Positions 1 to 9,708 are shown, numbered from the stretch's first letter. The stretch is 64,000 nt of DNA from Streptomyces sp. Ru71 (GCF_002920535.1 NZ_PQSS01000007.1:98668-162667); one strand, 5' to 3'. Program-made: numbers and translations. Notes: a model not told the origin generated them from the letters alone.

Positions 1-2
1 GC

Positions 3-3000
3 ATGGCCGTGATGGCCGTCGTCCCGCTGATCACCAAGGTGATCATCGATGACGTGATCGGCGACCACAGCCGCCGTATGGCCCCCTGGGCCGGTGTGCT
101 GATCGCCGCCGCGGTCGTCGTCTACCTCCTCACCTACATCCGCCGCTACTACGGCGGCCGGCTCGCCCTCGACGTCCAGCACGACCTGCGGACGGCGATG
201 TTCTCCACGATCACCAAACTGGACGGCCGGCGGCAGGACGAGCTGTCCACCGGGCAGGTCGTCGGACGGGCCACCAGCGACCTCCAGCTGATCCAGGGCC
301 TGCTGTTCATGCTGCCGATGACCATCGGCAACGTCCTGCTGTTCGTGATCTCCCTGGTGGTCATGGCCTGGCTGTCGCCGCCGCTGACCCTGGTCGCGCT
401 GGCCGTCGCCCCGGCCCTGTACTGGATCGCCAAGCGCAGCCGGTCCAGGCTGCACCCGGCCACCTGGTACGCGCAGGCGCAGGCCGCCGCCGTGGCCGGC
501 GTGGTCGACGGCGCGGTCAGCGGGGTCCGCGTGGTCAAGGGCTTCGGCCAGGAGGAACAGGAGACCGGCAAGCTGCGCGAGGTCGGCCGCCGGCTGTACG
601 CGGGACGGCTGCGCACCATCCGCCTGAACAGCAGGTACACCCCGGCCCTCCAGGCCGTCCCGGCGCTCGGCCAGGTCGCCATGCTGGCCCTCGGCGGCTG
701 GCTCGCCGTGCGCGGGCACATCACCCTCGGCACCTTCGTCGCCTTCTCCACCTACCTCGCCCAGCTCGTCGGCCCGGTCCGCATGCTCGCCATGGTCCTC
801 ACCGTCGGCCAGCAGGCCCGCGCCGGCACCGAACGCGTCCTGGAGCTGATCGACACCGAGCCGACCCTGAAGGACGGCACCAAGGAGCTGCCCGCCGACG
901 CGCCGGCGACCGTCGAGTTCGACGACGTGTCCTTCGGGTACGACCACGAGCGCCCCGTCCTGCAGGGGCTCAGCTTCGAGATCCGGCCGGGAGAGACCCT
1001 CGCCGTCGTCGGCTCCTCCGGCTCCGGCAAGTCCACCCTCTCCCTGCTCCTGCCGCGCTTCTACGACGTCACCCACGGCGCCGTCCTGGTCGGCGGCCAC
1101 GACGTGCGCGAGCTGACCACCGAGTCGCTGCGGGCCGCGATCGGGCTGGTCCCCGAGGACTCCTTCCTGTTCTCCGACACCGTCCGCGCCAACATCGCCT
1201 ACGGCCGCCCCGACGCGACCGACGAGGAGATCGAGGCCGCCGCGCGCGCCGCGCAGGCCGACCGGTTCATCAAGGAGCTTCCCGACGGCTACGCCACGAC
1301 CGTCGGCGAGCACGGACTGACCCTGTCCGGCGGCCAGCGCCAGCGCATCGCCCTCGCCCGCGCCCTGCTCACCGACCCGCGGCTGCTCGTCCTCGACGAC
1401 GCGACCTCCGCCGTCGACGCCCGCGTCGAGCACGAGATCCACGAGGCGCTCAAGGAGGTCATGCGGGGCCGCACCACCCTGCTGATCGCCCACCGCCGCT
1501 CCACCCTGAACCTCGCCGACCGCATCGCCGTCCTCGACGGCGGCCGCCTCGCCGACCTCGGCACCCACGAGGAGCTGCAGGAACGCTGCGCCCTCTACCG
1601 CAGGCTGCTCACCGACCCCGACGAGCTGGGCGGTGTCTCCCCCGGCCACACCCAGCCCGCCGCGCCCGCCGAGGACACCTCGGTGCGCGACGAGCTGGAC
1701 GCCGAGTTCGACGCCGAGCGCGGCATCACACCCCGGCTGTGGGCGGGCGAGCGCGAACCCAGGGACGCGGCGATGGCGGGCACCCCGGCCACCCCGGAGC
1801 TGCTCAAGCAGGTCGAGGCGCTGCCCCCGGCCACCGACACCCCCGGCATCGACGAGGCCGCCGCGGTCCGCCCCGAGGACTCCTACGGCCTGCGCCGCCT
1901 GCTGCGCGGCTTCGGGCTGCCCCTGCTGGTCTCCCTCGCCCTGGTCGCCGTGGACGCCGGGGTCGGGCTGCTGCTGCCGGTGCTGATCCGGCACGGCATC
2001 GACAGCGGCGTCTCCCGGATGGCACTGGGGGCCGTCTGGTCGGCGTCGCTGCTGGCGCTGCTCGCGGTGGTCGTGCAGTGGGCGGCCCAGGTCGGCGAGA
2101 CCCGCATGACCGGCCGCACCGGCGAACGCGTCCTGTACGCGCTGCGCCTGAAGATCTTCGCCCAGCTCCAGCGGCTCGGCCTGGACTACTACGAGCGCGA
2201 GCTGACCGGCCGGATCATGACCAGGATGACGACGGACGTCGACGCGCTGTCCACCTTCCTCCAGACCGGCCTGGTCACCGCCTTCGTCTCGGTCGTCACC
2301 TTCTTCGGCATCATGGCCGCGCTGCTGGTGATCGACCTCCAGCTCGCGCTGGTCGTCTTCGCCACCCTGCCGCCGCTGATCGTCGCCACGTACTTCTTCC
2401 GCCGGGCCAGCGTGAAGGCGTACGAGCTGGCCCGGGAGCGGGTGTCGGTGGTCAACGCCGACCTCCAGGAGTCGGTGGCGGGCCTGCGGATCGTGCAGGC
2501 GTTTAGGCGCGAGCGGGACGGCGGACGGCGCTTCCGCGAGCGCAGCGACAGCTACCGGCAGGCCCGCATCCGGGGCCAGTGGCTGATCTCCGTGTACTTC
2601 CCGTTCGTGCAGCTGCTGTCCTCGGCCGCCGCGGCGGCGGTGCTGATCGTCGGCGCCGGCCGGGTGGAGGCGGCGACGCTCACCACCGGCGGGCTGGTGG
2701 CGTACCTGCTGTACATCGACCTGTTCTTCGCGCCGGTGCAGCAGCTGTCCCAGGTCTTCGACGGCTACCAGCAGGCGACGGTGTCGCTGGGCCGCATCCA
2801 GGAGCTGCTGCGCGAGCCGACGTCGACGAAGTCGGCGGACGAACCGCTGGAGGTGATCTCCCTGCGCGGCGAGATCGCCTTCGAGAACGTCCACTTCGCG
2901 TACGGCGACGACGAGGAGGCCCTCGGCGGGATCGACCTGCGCATCCCCGCCGGGCAGACGGTTGCCTTCGTCGGCGAGACCGGCGCCGGCAAGTCGACCC

Positions 3001-3626
3001 TGGTGAAGCTGGTGGCGCGGTTCTACGACCCGACCGGCGGCCGGGTGACGGTCGACGGCACGGACCTGCGCGAGCTGGACCTCACCTCGTACCGCCACCG
3101 GCTGGGTGTCGTCCCGCAGGAGGCGTACCTCTTCCCCGGCACCATCCGCGACGCCATCGCCTACGGGCGGCCCGGCGCCACCGACGCGGAGGTGGAGGCG
3201 GCGGCGCGGGCGGTCGGCGCGCACGACATGATCGCCACGCTGGAGGGCGGCTATCTGCACGAGGTCGCCGAGCGCGGCCGCAACCTGTCCGCCGGGCAGC
3301 GGCAGCTGATCGCGCTGGCCCGCGCGGAGCTGGTCGACCCGGACATCCTGCTGCTCGACGAGGCGACGGCCGCGCTGGACCTGGCCACCGAGGCCCAGGT
3401 CAACCAGGCCACGGACCGCCTCGCGGGCCGCCGCACCACCCTGGTCGTGGCCCACCGCCTGACCACGGCCGCCCGGGCCGACCGGGTGGTGGTGATGGAC
3501 AACGGCCGCGTCGCGGAGGACGGCACCCACGACCAACTCCTGTCCCGGAACGGCCGCTACGCCGAACTCTGGCGCACCTTCATCGGCGAACCCGAACCGG
3601 AGAAGCCGGTGGGCGCACCCCGCTGA
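3..3626 (+). CDS. Fused two-half ABC exporter (multidrug/lipid type), 5' end cut by window edge
   Basis: Two complete ABC exporter halves lie in one chain of about 1,207 visible residues. A first membrane domain (about 1-290) is followed by NBD1 with Walker A GSSGSGKST near 337, LSGGQ near 441 and Walker B ending LVLDDATS near 463. A charged linker leads to a second membrane domain (about 640-930) and NBD2 with Walker A GETGAGKST near 991, LSAGQ near 1095 and LLLDEATAALD near 1118. NBD1 has Asp where the catalytic Glu is expected and NBD2 has LSAGQ instead of LSGGQ. These two changes fall in the same composite ATP site, so one site is probably degenerate, as in heterodimeric exporters. The visible Met lies inside the first membrane helix, so the true start is probably upstream of the window. 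The substrate is unknown. Confidence 0.9.
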   Translation: MAVMAVVPLITKVIIDDVIGDHSRRMAPWAGVLIAAAVVVYLLTYIRRYYGGRLALDVQHDLRTAMFSTITKLDGRRQDELSTGQVVGRATSDLQLIQGLLFMLPMTIGNVLLFVISLVVMAWLSPPLTLVALAVAPALYWIAKRSRSRLHPATWYAQAQAAAVAGVVDGAVSGVRVVKGFGQEEQETGKLREVGRRLYAGRLRTIRLNSRYTPALQAVPALGQVAMLALGGWLAVRGHITLGTFVAFSTYLAQLVGPVRMLAMVLTVGQQARAGTERVLELIDTEPTLKDGTKELPADAPATVEFDDVSFGYDHERPVLQGLSFEIRPGETLAVVGSSGSGKSTLSLLLPRFYDVTHGAVLVGGHDVRELTTESLRAAIGLVPEDSFLFSDTVRANIAYGRPDATDEEIEAAARAAQADRFIKELPDGYATTVGEHGLTLSGGQRQRIALARALLTDPRLLVLDDATSAVDARVEHEIHEALKEVMRGRTTLLIAHRRSTLNLADRIAVLDGGRLADLGTHEELQERCALYRRLLTDPDELGGVSPGHTQPAAPAEDTSVRDELDAEFDAERGITPRLWAGEREPRDAAMAGTPATPELLKQVEALPPATDTPGIDEAAAVRPEDSYGLRRLLRGFGLPLLVSLALVAVDAGVGLLLPVLIRHGIDSGVSRMALGAVWSASLLALLAVVVQWAAQVGETRMTGRTGERVLYALRLKIFAQLQRLGLDYYERELTGRIMTRMTTDVDALSTFLQTGLVTAFVSVVTFFGIMAALLVIDLQLALVVFATLPPLIVATYFFRRASVKAYELARERVSVVNADLQESVAGLRIVQAFRRERDGGRRFRERSDSYRQARIRGQWLISVYFPFVQLLSSAAAAAVLIVGAGRVEAATLTTGGLVAYLLYIDLFFAPVQQLSQVFDGYQQATVSLGRIQELLREPTSTKSADEPLEVISLRGEIAFENVHFAYGDDEEALGGIDLRIPAGQTVAFVGETGAGKSTLVKLVARFYDPTGGRVTVDGTDLRELDLTSYRHRLGVVPQEAYLFPGTIRDAIAYGRPGATDAEVEAAARAVGAHDMIATLEGGYLHEVAERGRNLSAGQRQLIALARAELVDPDILLLDEATAALDLATEAQVNQATDRLAGRRTTLVVAHRLTTAARADRVVVMDNGRVAEDGTHDQLLSRNGRYAELWRTFIGEPEPEKPVGAPR

Positions 3627-4198
3627 GGCCGCCCCGACCCCGGCCCGGGCAGCACCCGCCCACTGACGGTCCCACAGCCGCGCCCAGCCCGGGTTGCCGG
3701 GCCGGCCGGCGGCCTCCGCCCCGGCCCGGCCGACGGTCCCCGGGTCCCTTGACCGCTCGCCAGTCAGCCGGACCCGCCGACACTCGGCAACCCCGCGTTC
3801 CGCTGACAGCGCGTCAGCCCGGGTTCGCCGGTCTTCCGGGGGTACCGCCGGTGGCGCGGCTGTCTGCGTGGGGCAGGGCTGCCCCGCAGCCGGTGGCGGC
3901 AGCCGCGTCGGGCCGGTCAGCCGCCTGGTCCGCTGACGGCGCGACAGCCCGCCTCCTCGGGCCCGGCAGCACACGCTGCCGGGACGACCGGCCGCCGGCA
4001 TGCGGCGGCCCTCGCAAACCCCGCGTCGCGCTGACGGCGCGGCAGGTGCCCCGTAGCCCGGCGGTGGCCGCTGCAGCCCGCTCCTCGCCCGGTCGGCGTT
4101 GCGCCGCGTTCCGTTGACGGTCGTGCAACCACCCGACACATGTCCTGCGTCCGTACACCCGTACGCTTCTTGTCGCATGGACGTAGGGAGGGTCGACT
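3627..4198. repeat. Gene-free gap with degenerate dispersed repeats
   Basis: No convincing gene lies in these 572 bases. A motif close to CGCTGACGGCGCGTCAGC recurs at about 3749, 3801, 3931, 4029 and 4112, usually inside a context like TTCCGCTGACgGCGCGnCAGCC. The best copies are inverted repeats (GCTGAC-N-GTCAGC). Copies are degenerate and spaced by about 50-130 bases. The last part (4130-4198) should hold the promoter and ribosome binding site of the next gene. Confidence 0.6.
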
Positions 4199-4591
4199 GT
4201 GGACTGGGGTGCGCTACGTCGGCGGACGGCGGTCGGGATGGCCGCGCTCGCCGCGTCCGGAGTGCTGGCGCTCGCCGCGCCGGGCAGTGCGCAGGCCGCC
4301 GCGCCCACGCAGTGCGCCGGCCGCAAGGTGGCGACGCTGCCCTTCTCCACCGGAAGCGTGCAGGTCTTCCGCAGCGGCGGCTACGTCTGCGCCGTCACCC
4401 TGCCCACGCGCCCCGGCCCCCGGCAGGTCATGTCCGTCAGCGTGCAGGCGCGCGGCGGACGGCCGGTCGTCGACCGGGGCCGCTTCACCCGACGCGCCGG
4501 CCCCGTCACCGTGCACGCCGGGCACCGGTGTGTGCGGGTGATCGGCTCGGTGGGCGGCGGATCGCGCGACTCCGGCTGGATTCTGTGCTGA
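4199..4591 (+). CDS. Small secreted protein of unknown function
   Basis: This 130-residue protein starts at a GTG preceded by a GGGAGGG ribosome binding site. A basic N-terminus (RRRTAVG), a hydrophobic core and an AQAAA cleavage region form a signal peptide of about 34 residues. The mature part is about 96 residues with four cysteines (QCAG, YVCAV, HRCVR, and the C-terminal LC), enough for two disulfides, which suits an extracytoplasmic fold. No catalytic motif is visible and I do not recognise the family. Confidence 0.75.
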   Translation: MDWGALRRRTAVGMAALAASGVLALAAPGSAQAAAPTQCAGRKVATLPFSTGSVQVFRSGGYVCAVTLPTRPGPRQVMSVSVQARGGRPVVDRGRFTRRAGPVTVHAGHRCVRVIGSVGGGSRDSGWILC

Positions 4592-4676
4592 AGACACCTC
4601 CCACACCAACCACCCCTGGTGGAAACGATGTTGCTCCGATAGCTTCCGGCGCACATCTGACTCACAGGGAGGGTGC

Positions 4677-6089
4677 ATGCGCAAGGCGCTCAGATGGCTG
4701 CTGGCGTTCACCGTGTTCATAGGCACGCTGAGCACGGCGGGAGCGGCCACCGCCGCCGACGCTTCCGGCAGCCAGGACATCAAGGACCGGCTGCTCTCCA
4801 TACCGGGCATGAGCCTGATAGAGGAGAAGCCGTACCCCGGCTACCGGTACTTCGTCCTCAACTTCACCCAGCCGGTCGACCACCGGCACCCCGAGGCCGG
4901 CACGTTCCAGCAGCGCATCACCGTGCTGCACAAGGACGTCAGCCGTCCGACGGTCTTCTACACCAGCGGCTACAACGTCTCGACGAACCCGTCCCGCCGC
5001 GAACCCACCCAGATCGTGGACGGCAACCAGGTCTCCCTGGAATACCGCTACTTCACCCCGTCCCGCCCCGCCCCGGCCGACTGGTCCAAGCTGGACATCT
5101 GGCAGGCCGCCAGCGACCAGCACCGCGTCTTCCAGGCGCTGAAGCCGCTCTACACCCACAACTGGATCGCCACCGGCGGCTCCAAGGGCGGCATGACCGC
5201 CACCTACTACGAGCGCTTCTACCCGCGTGACATGGACGGCGTCGTCGCCTACGTCGCCCCCAACGACGTGGTGAACGACGAGGACTCGGCCTACGACCGC
5301 TTCTTCGCCTCCGTCGGCACCAAGGAGTGCCGCGACAAGCTGAACGCGGTGCAGCGCGAGGCGCTCGTGCGCCGTGAACCGCTGGAGCGCAAGTACGCCG
5401 CGTACGCCGCCGACAACGGCTACACCTTCACCACCATCGGCTCCCTGGACCGCGCCTACGAGGCCGTCGTCCTGGACTACGTATGGGGCTTCTGGCAGTA
5501 CAGCCTGCTCGCCGACTGCGACAAGATCCCCGCGAACGCCGCCACCGCGACCGACGACGAGATCTGGAACTCGGTCGACGAGATCTCCGGCTTCTCCGCC
5601 TACACCGACCAGGGCCTGCAGACGTACACGCCGTACTACTACCAGGCCGGCACCCAGCTCGGTGCGCCCACCATCGGCTTCCCGCACATCGAGAAGCAGT
5701 ACATCCGCTACGGCTACCAGCCGCCGCGCAACTTCGTCCCGCGCGAGATCCCGATGCGCTTCCAGCCGTGGGCGATGCGCGACGTCGACACCTGGGTGCG
5801 GCACAACGCCCGGCACATGCTGTTCGTGTACGGCCAGAACGACCCGTGGGGCAGCGAGCGCTTCCGCGTCGACAAGGGCGCGAAGGACTCCTACGTCCTC
5901 ACCGCGCCCGGCCTGAACCACGGCGCCAACGTGGCCGGCCTGGTGCCCGCCCAGAAGGAGCTGGCCACCGCCCGCATCCTCGACTGGGCGGGCCTCGGGC
6001 AGCAGGCGTCCGCGGCCAGGCCGCTGGCGAAGTTCGACAGCCGGCTGGACGTGCGGGACGTGGAGCGCGAGCCGGCCCTGCGGCCGTAG
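4677..6089 (+). CDS. Secreted S37-family (PS-10) tri/tetrapeptidyl aminopeptidase
   Basis: This 470-residue exported serine peptidase resembles the Streptomyces S37 tripeptidyl/prolyl aminopeptidases that trim peptides outside the cell. An N-terminal signal peptide (about 1-27, ending ATAADA) precedes an alpha/beta-hydrolase fold. The nucleophile elbow is GGSKGG with Ser169. The likely acid is Asp389 in YGQNDPWGS and the likely base His415 in GLNHGAN. The conserved RYFVLNFTQPVDH opening of the catalytic domain is present. The start follows GGGAGGG. It ends one base before the convergent lipoprotein gene, so little room remains for a separate terminator. Confidence 0.88.
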   Translation: MRKALRWLLAFTVFIGTLSTAGAATAADASGSQDIKDRLLSIPGMSLIEEKPYPGYRYFVLNFTQPVDHRHPEAGTFQQRITVLHKDVSRPTVFYTSGYNVSTNPSRREPTQIVDGNQVSLEYRYFTPSRPAPADWSKLDIWQAASDQHRVFQALKPLYTHNWIATGGSKGGMTATYYERFYPRDMDGVVAYVAPNDVVNDEDSAYDRFFASVGTKECRDKLNAVQREALVRREPLERKYAAYAADNGYTFTTIGSLDRAYEAVVLDYVWGFWQYSLLADCDKIPANAATATDDEIWNSVDEISGFSAYTDQGLQTYTPYYYQAGTQLGAPTIGFPHIEKQYIRYGYQPPRNFVPREIPMRFQPWAMRDVDTWVRHNARHMLFVYGQNDPWGSERFRVDKGAKDSYVLTAPGLNHGANVAGLVPAQKELATARILDWAGLGQQASAARPLAKFDSRLDVRDVEREPALRP

Positions 6090-6090
6090 C

Positions 6091-6720
6091 TCACATCCGG
6101 CGGGCGCAGCCGACCGGCTGATCCCCGCCGAGCTGTACGTACAGGGCCGTGGACGCCGGGCACAGCGACCGGGCGGCCACGGCCCGCACCACCTGGTACT
6201 GCGGCTTGCGGCGGCCGCTGCCGTCGCAGGCCGTCTCCCGGACCTGGCCGTCGCCGACGCCGTAGACGCAGTCGCCGACGACGGTGCGCGGCCCGCCCCC
6301 GCCGCCCGGGTCTCCCGGGTGCGGGGGCTGGAGATTGCGCATACAGGCGTAGCCCTGCGGGATCACCCCGTCGCCGTCCTCGTCGGACGCGGGCCGCTGC
6401 TCGCTGATGTGCAGCACGAAGTCGGTGGCCGGCGGGCAGGCAGGGCCGCCGGACGCCGCGCCGTCGTACCGGGCGACGACCCGCGCGGCCGCCCGCTCAC
6501 CGCCGCAGGGCACCTCGGTGAAGCTGGTCGTGCCGAACGAACTGCACTCGCCGACGCCCAGGAACTGCGCGCCGTGTCCGACGGAGGACCCGACGGGCGT
6601 CGGCGGCCGCCCGCCCTGCAGCCCGTTACCACCGCCGCTGCCGGTCTGCTGCCGGCAGCCGGCCGCCAGCACCGCGGCCAGCAGCGCGCACCCCACCTCC
6701 ACGGACCATCTCGCACGCAT
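6091..6720 (-). CDS. Putative secreted lipoprotein of unknown function
   Basis: The 209-residue product has a short basic N-terminus, a hydrophobic stretch and a lipobox LAAGC with Cys22, so it should be lipid-anchored on the outer face of the membrane. The mature protein has about eight more cysteines spread along it and a C-terminal segment with VVGDCVYGVG and QLGGDQPVGCARR. The start at 6720 leaves six bases after a G-rich stretch; an ATG two codons upstream is possible. Unknown family. Confidence 0.65.
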   Translation of the reverse strand: MRARWSVEVGCALLAAVLAAGCRQQTGSGGGNGLQGGRPPTPVGSSVGHGAQFLGVGECSSFGTTSFTEVPCGGERAAARVVARYDGAASGGPACPPATDFVLHISEQRPASDEDGDGVIPQGYACMRNLQPPHPGDPGGGGGPRTVVGDCVYGVGDGQVRETACDGSGRRKPQYQVVRAVAARSLCPASTALYVQLGGDQPVGCARRM

Positions 6721-6834
6721 CCCCATCCCCCCGGCCGCCCCGCGTCCAGCGTGACCCGTGGGCGCGGGCGCACGCCAGACGCGCGGGGTGTTTTGGGTCG
6801 GTTGGGGGTGGTGCGCCGGGGGGCGAACGTAGCG

Positions 6835-8673
6835 TTAGTACGACAAACCATGCCCGATCGGATACAGCACCTGCGCCGGATCGTCCGCCCGCATCACCGG
6901 CACCGGCAGCGTCCCGCGCGGATCGACCCGGCCGGCGATCACCCGGGCGGCGGCGCGCAGTTCCACGTCGGTCCACGAGTAGGACGCCAGATACGCCCGT
7001 ACGTCCGGAAGCTGGGCCACGTCGTACGGGTTGCGCACGGCGACGGCCACCACGGGCCGGCCCGTCTCCAGCAGCCGCCGCACCAGCGTGCGCTGGCTGC
7101 TGCTTGCGGTGACGTTGTACGTCCCGACGACGACGGCATCCGCGTCCGCCGCGGCCGCCACGGCCCGGTCGATGGTCGCCGCGGAGGGCGCCGTACCGGT
7201 GGACAGGGCCGTCGCGGTGAAGCCCAGCTCGGTCAGCGCGGCGGCGAGGACCCTGGTGGGCGGTCCGGTGGTGCCCGACGGGGAGGCCGGATCGGCGCCC
7301 ACGACCAGGACCTTCTTGTGCTCCCGCCGGTTCAGCGGCAGCAGATGCCCCTCGTTCACCAGCAGGGTCGTGGTCCGCTCCGCGATCCGGTCGGCCGCCG
7401 CGAGATGCTCGGGCGTGCCCACCGTGCGCTCCACACCGTCGGGCGTCACATACGGGTCGTCGAACAGCCCGAGGCGGGCCTTGAGCCGCAGAATGCGCAG
7501 GATCGATTCATCGAGCCGTTCCTCGGTGAGTTCCCCGGTGCGTACGGCGGTGAGGACCGCGTTCCACGCCACGTCCAGGTTGGGCGGGTTGAGCAGCTGG
7601 TCCACGCCCGCCTTCAGCGCGAGCACCGGCACCCGGTCGTCGCCGTACTTGGTGCGCACGCCCTCCATGCCGAGGGAGTCGGTGACCACGACCCCGTCGT
7701 AGCCCAGCTCCTCGCGCAGGATGCCGGTGAGGATCGGGCGGGAGAGCGTGGCCGGGTCGCCGGACGGGTCCAGCGCCGGGAACTGGATGTGCGCCGTCAT
7801 GATCGAGTCGATGCCGGCCCGTATCGCCGCCCGGAACGGCACCGCGTCCAGCGTCTGCCACTGCTCGCGGCTGTGCGTGATGACCGGGAAGCCGTAGTGG
7901 CTGTCGGTGGCGGTGTCGCCGTGCCCGGGGAAGTGCTTGGCGGTCGCCGCGACACCCGCGTGCTGGTACCCGGTGACCTCGGCGGCGACCAGCCCCGCCA
8001 CCGCGTCCGGGTCGGCGCCGAAGGAGCGCACGCCGATGACCGGGTTGGCGGGGTTGACGTTGACGTCGGCGACGGGGGAGTAGTCCTGCCGGATGCCGAG
8101 TGCGCGCAGCTCCGTGCCGGAGATCCGGCCGAGGGTGCGCGCGTCGGAGCGGGAGCCGCCGGCGCCGACGGCCATCGCGCCGGGGAAGAGCGTGGCCGGC
8201 TTGCCGACGCGGCAGACGATGCCGTGCTCCTGGTCCGTGGAGATGAGCACGGGCAGCCCGCGCGGCAGGTCCAGGGACGCCTGCTGGATGCCGTTGGACA
8301 GTGCGGCGATCTGCTGCGGGTCGCGGGTGTTGTGCGCCCACACGAAGTAGATCACCCCGCCCACGCGGTACTTCTCGACCAGCTCGGCGGCCGTGCGGAC
8401 CCCGATCTCCTTGAGGTTGGCGTCGATGTCGGCCTGGTCGGGTGCGGTGGCCGAGTGGCCGTAGACGCGCATGACGAAGAGCTGGCCGACCTTCTCCTCC
8501 AGGGTCATCCGGGAGACGAGGGCGCGTAGTCTGCGGTCGTCGTGCGGGGCGGCGGCGGCCGTCGTGGCGGGGCCGACGGTGAGGGCGGCGGTCAGGGCGG
8601 CCGTCGCGGCGAGGACGGTGCGTCTGGCGGGTCGTGCGGTGTTTCCCGTGCTGTCCGTGCTGGTGTGGTGCAC
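6835..8673 (-). CDS. Tat-exported glycoside hydrolase family 3 (beta-N-acetylhexosaminidase-like)
   Basis: This GH3 enzyme of about 612 residues resembles exported NagZ-type N-acetylhexosaminidases that remove GlcNAc from chitin or peptidoglycan fragments. The GTG start at 8673 sits seven bases after GGAAGGAG and puts a twin-arginine signal (ARRTVLAA plus an Ala-rich core ending AAAAP) at the N-terminus; the longer frame from 8727 would hide it. The NagZ-type motif KHFPGHGDT is intact and the likely nucleophile Asp is in VVTDSLGM. A C-terminal GH3-C-like domain follows (VLVVGADPAS and VVVGTYNV). A 9-bp inverted repeat lies just upstream and may be an operator. Confidence 0.9.
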   Translation of the reverse strand: MHHTSTDSTGNTARPARRTVLAATAALTAALTVGPATTAAAAPHDDRRLRALVSRMTLEEKVGQLFVMRVYGHSATAPDQADIDANLKEIGVRTAAELVEKYRVGGVIYFVWAHNTRDPQQIAALSNGIQQASLDLPRGLPVLISTDQEHGIVCRVGKPATLFPGAMAVGAGGSRSDARTLGRISGTELRALGIRQDYSPVADVNVNPANPVIGVRSFGADPDAVAGLVAAEVTGYQHAGVAATAKHFPGHGDTATDSHYGFPVITHSREQWQTLDAVPFRAAIRAGIDSIMTAHIQFPALDPSGDPATLSRPILTGILREELGYDGVVVTDSLGMEGVRTKYGDDRVPVLALKAGVDQLLNPPNLDVAWNAVLTAVRTGELTEERLDESILRILRLKARLGLFDDPYVTPDGVERTVGTPEHLAAADRIAERTTTLLVNEGHLLPLNRREHKKVLVVGADPASPSGTTGPPTRVLAAALTELGFTATALSTGTAPSAATIDRAVAAAADADAVVVGTYNVTASSSQRTLVRRLLETGRPVVAVAVRNPYDVAQLPDVRAYLASYSWTDVELRAAARVIAGRVDPRGTLPVPVMRADDPAQVLYPIGHGLSY

Positions 8674-8705
8674 GTGCGCTCCTTCCGGAGGGGGAACCGC
8701 TGAAG

Positions 8706-8742
8706 GAAACTTCCGAGAGGCCACCAATATCCGGGAAGTTTC
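8706..8742. promoter_or_regulatory. Inverted repeat upstream of the GH3 gene
   Basis: GAAACTTCC (8706-8714) and GGAAGTTTC (8734-8742) are perfect inverted 9-mers separated by 19 bases. Each arm is itself close to the palindrome GGAAACTTCC. The element starts 33 bases upstream of the GH3 start, suiting a repressor site. It resembles boxes bound by ROK-type regulators upstream of Streptomyces glycosidase genes; that link is inference. Confidence 0.55.
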
Positions 8743-8790
8743 TGCCAGTCAAGACAGTGCGCAGGCGCTCGCTCCCCGCCCGCGCGGTGC

Positions 8791-9708
8791 TCAACCGGGC
8801 GGATGCGCCGCCGCGTTCGGCCACCGCTCCTGCAGCGCGCGCACGGTCTCCGCGATCGCCGGGCGGCGCGCGGCCCCCGTGCGCCACAGCGCGTACAGCC
8901 GCCGTACCGGCAGCGGATCGAGCGGCACCTCCACCACGCCCTCGGGCAGCGGGCCGCGTCCCAGCCGCGGGATCAGCGCGATGCCCAGCCCGGCGGCGAC
9001 GAGCGCGACCAGGGTGGGGTTCTCGTCGGCCTGGTGGACGACCTCCGGCTCGTGCCCGGCCGCGCGCAGCGTGCGCAGCAGCCAGTCGTGGCAGACCCGG
9101 CCGGGCGGCTGGCAGATCCAGCGCTGCCCGCCCAGCTCGGCCCGCCGCACCGCCGTCCGGCCGGCGAACGGATGGGCCGCCGGCACCAGCAGATCGCACA
9201 GGTCGTCCCCGATCACCGCCTGTTCCACGCCGGCCGGCGCGGGCAGCGGCGCGATGTCCCAGTCGTGCGCCACGGCCAGGTCGACCGCGCCCCGGGCTAC
9301 CAGGTCCACCGACAGATGCGGGTCGACCTCGCTGAGCCGGGCGTCCAGCGCGGGATGCCGGGCCGCCAGCTCGGCCAGTACGCCGGGCAGCAGCCCGCGC
9401 GCGGCCGACGGGAACGCGGCGATCGTCAGCCGTCCCGCCGGCACCCCGCGCCGCTCCTCCAGCTCCGTCTCGGCCCGCTCCACCACGGCCAGCAACTCCC
9501 GGGCCACACCGGCCAGATGCAGCGCCTCGGCGGTGAGCCGCACCCCCCGCCCGTCCCGCTCCAGCAGCACCGCGCCCGTCTCCCGCTCCAGCTTCCCGAT
9601 CTGCTGCGACACGGCCGACGGCGTGTAGCCCAGCGCGGCGGCGGCCGCGGCGACACTGCCGTGGACATGGACGGCGTGCAGGGCGCGCAGCCGGTGCAGA
9701 TCGAGCAC
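8791..9708 (-). CDS. LysR-family transcriptional regulator
   Basis: This 305-residue protein has an N-terminal winged helix (residues 1-60; LHRLRALHAVHVHGSVAAAA and the recognition helix SAVSQQIGKLE) followed by a LysR substrate-binding domain (about 90-295). It diverges from an EamA transporter across an 88-base gap containing the palindrome AAGCACTGCTT, the classic arrangement for a LysR protein controlling its neighbour. The ligand is unknown. Confidence 0.9.
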   Translation of the reverse strand: MLDLHRLRALHAVHVHGSVAAAAAALGYTPSAVSQQIGKLERETGAVLLERDGRGVRLTAEALHLAGVARELLAVVERAETELEERRGVPAGRLTIAAFPSAARGLLPGVLAELAARHPALDARLSEVDPHLSVDLVARGAVDLAVAHDWDIAPLPAPAGVEQAVIGDDLCDLLVPAAHPFAGRTAVRRAELGGQRWICQPPGRVCHDWLLRTLRAAGHEPEVVHQADENPTLVALVAAGLGIALIPRLGRGPLPEGVVEVPLDPLPVRRLYALWRTGAARRPAIAETVRALQERWPNAAAHPPG

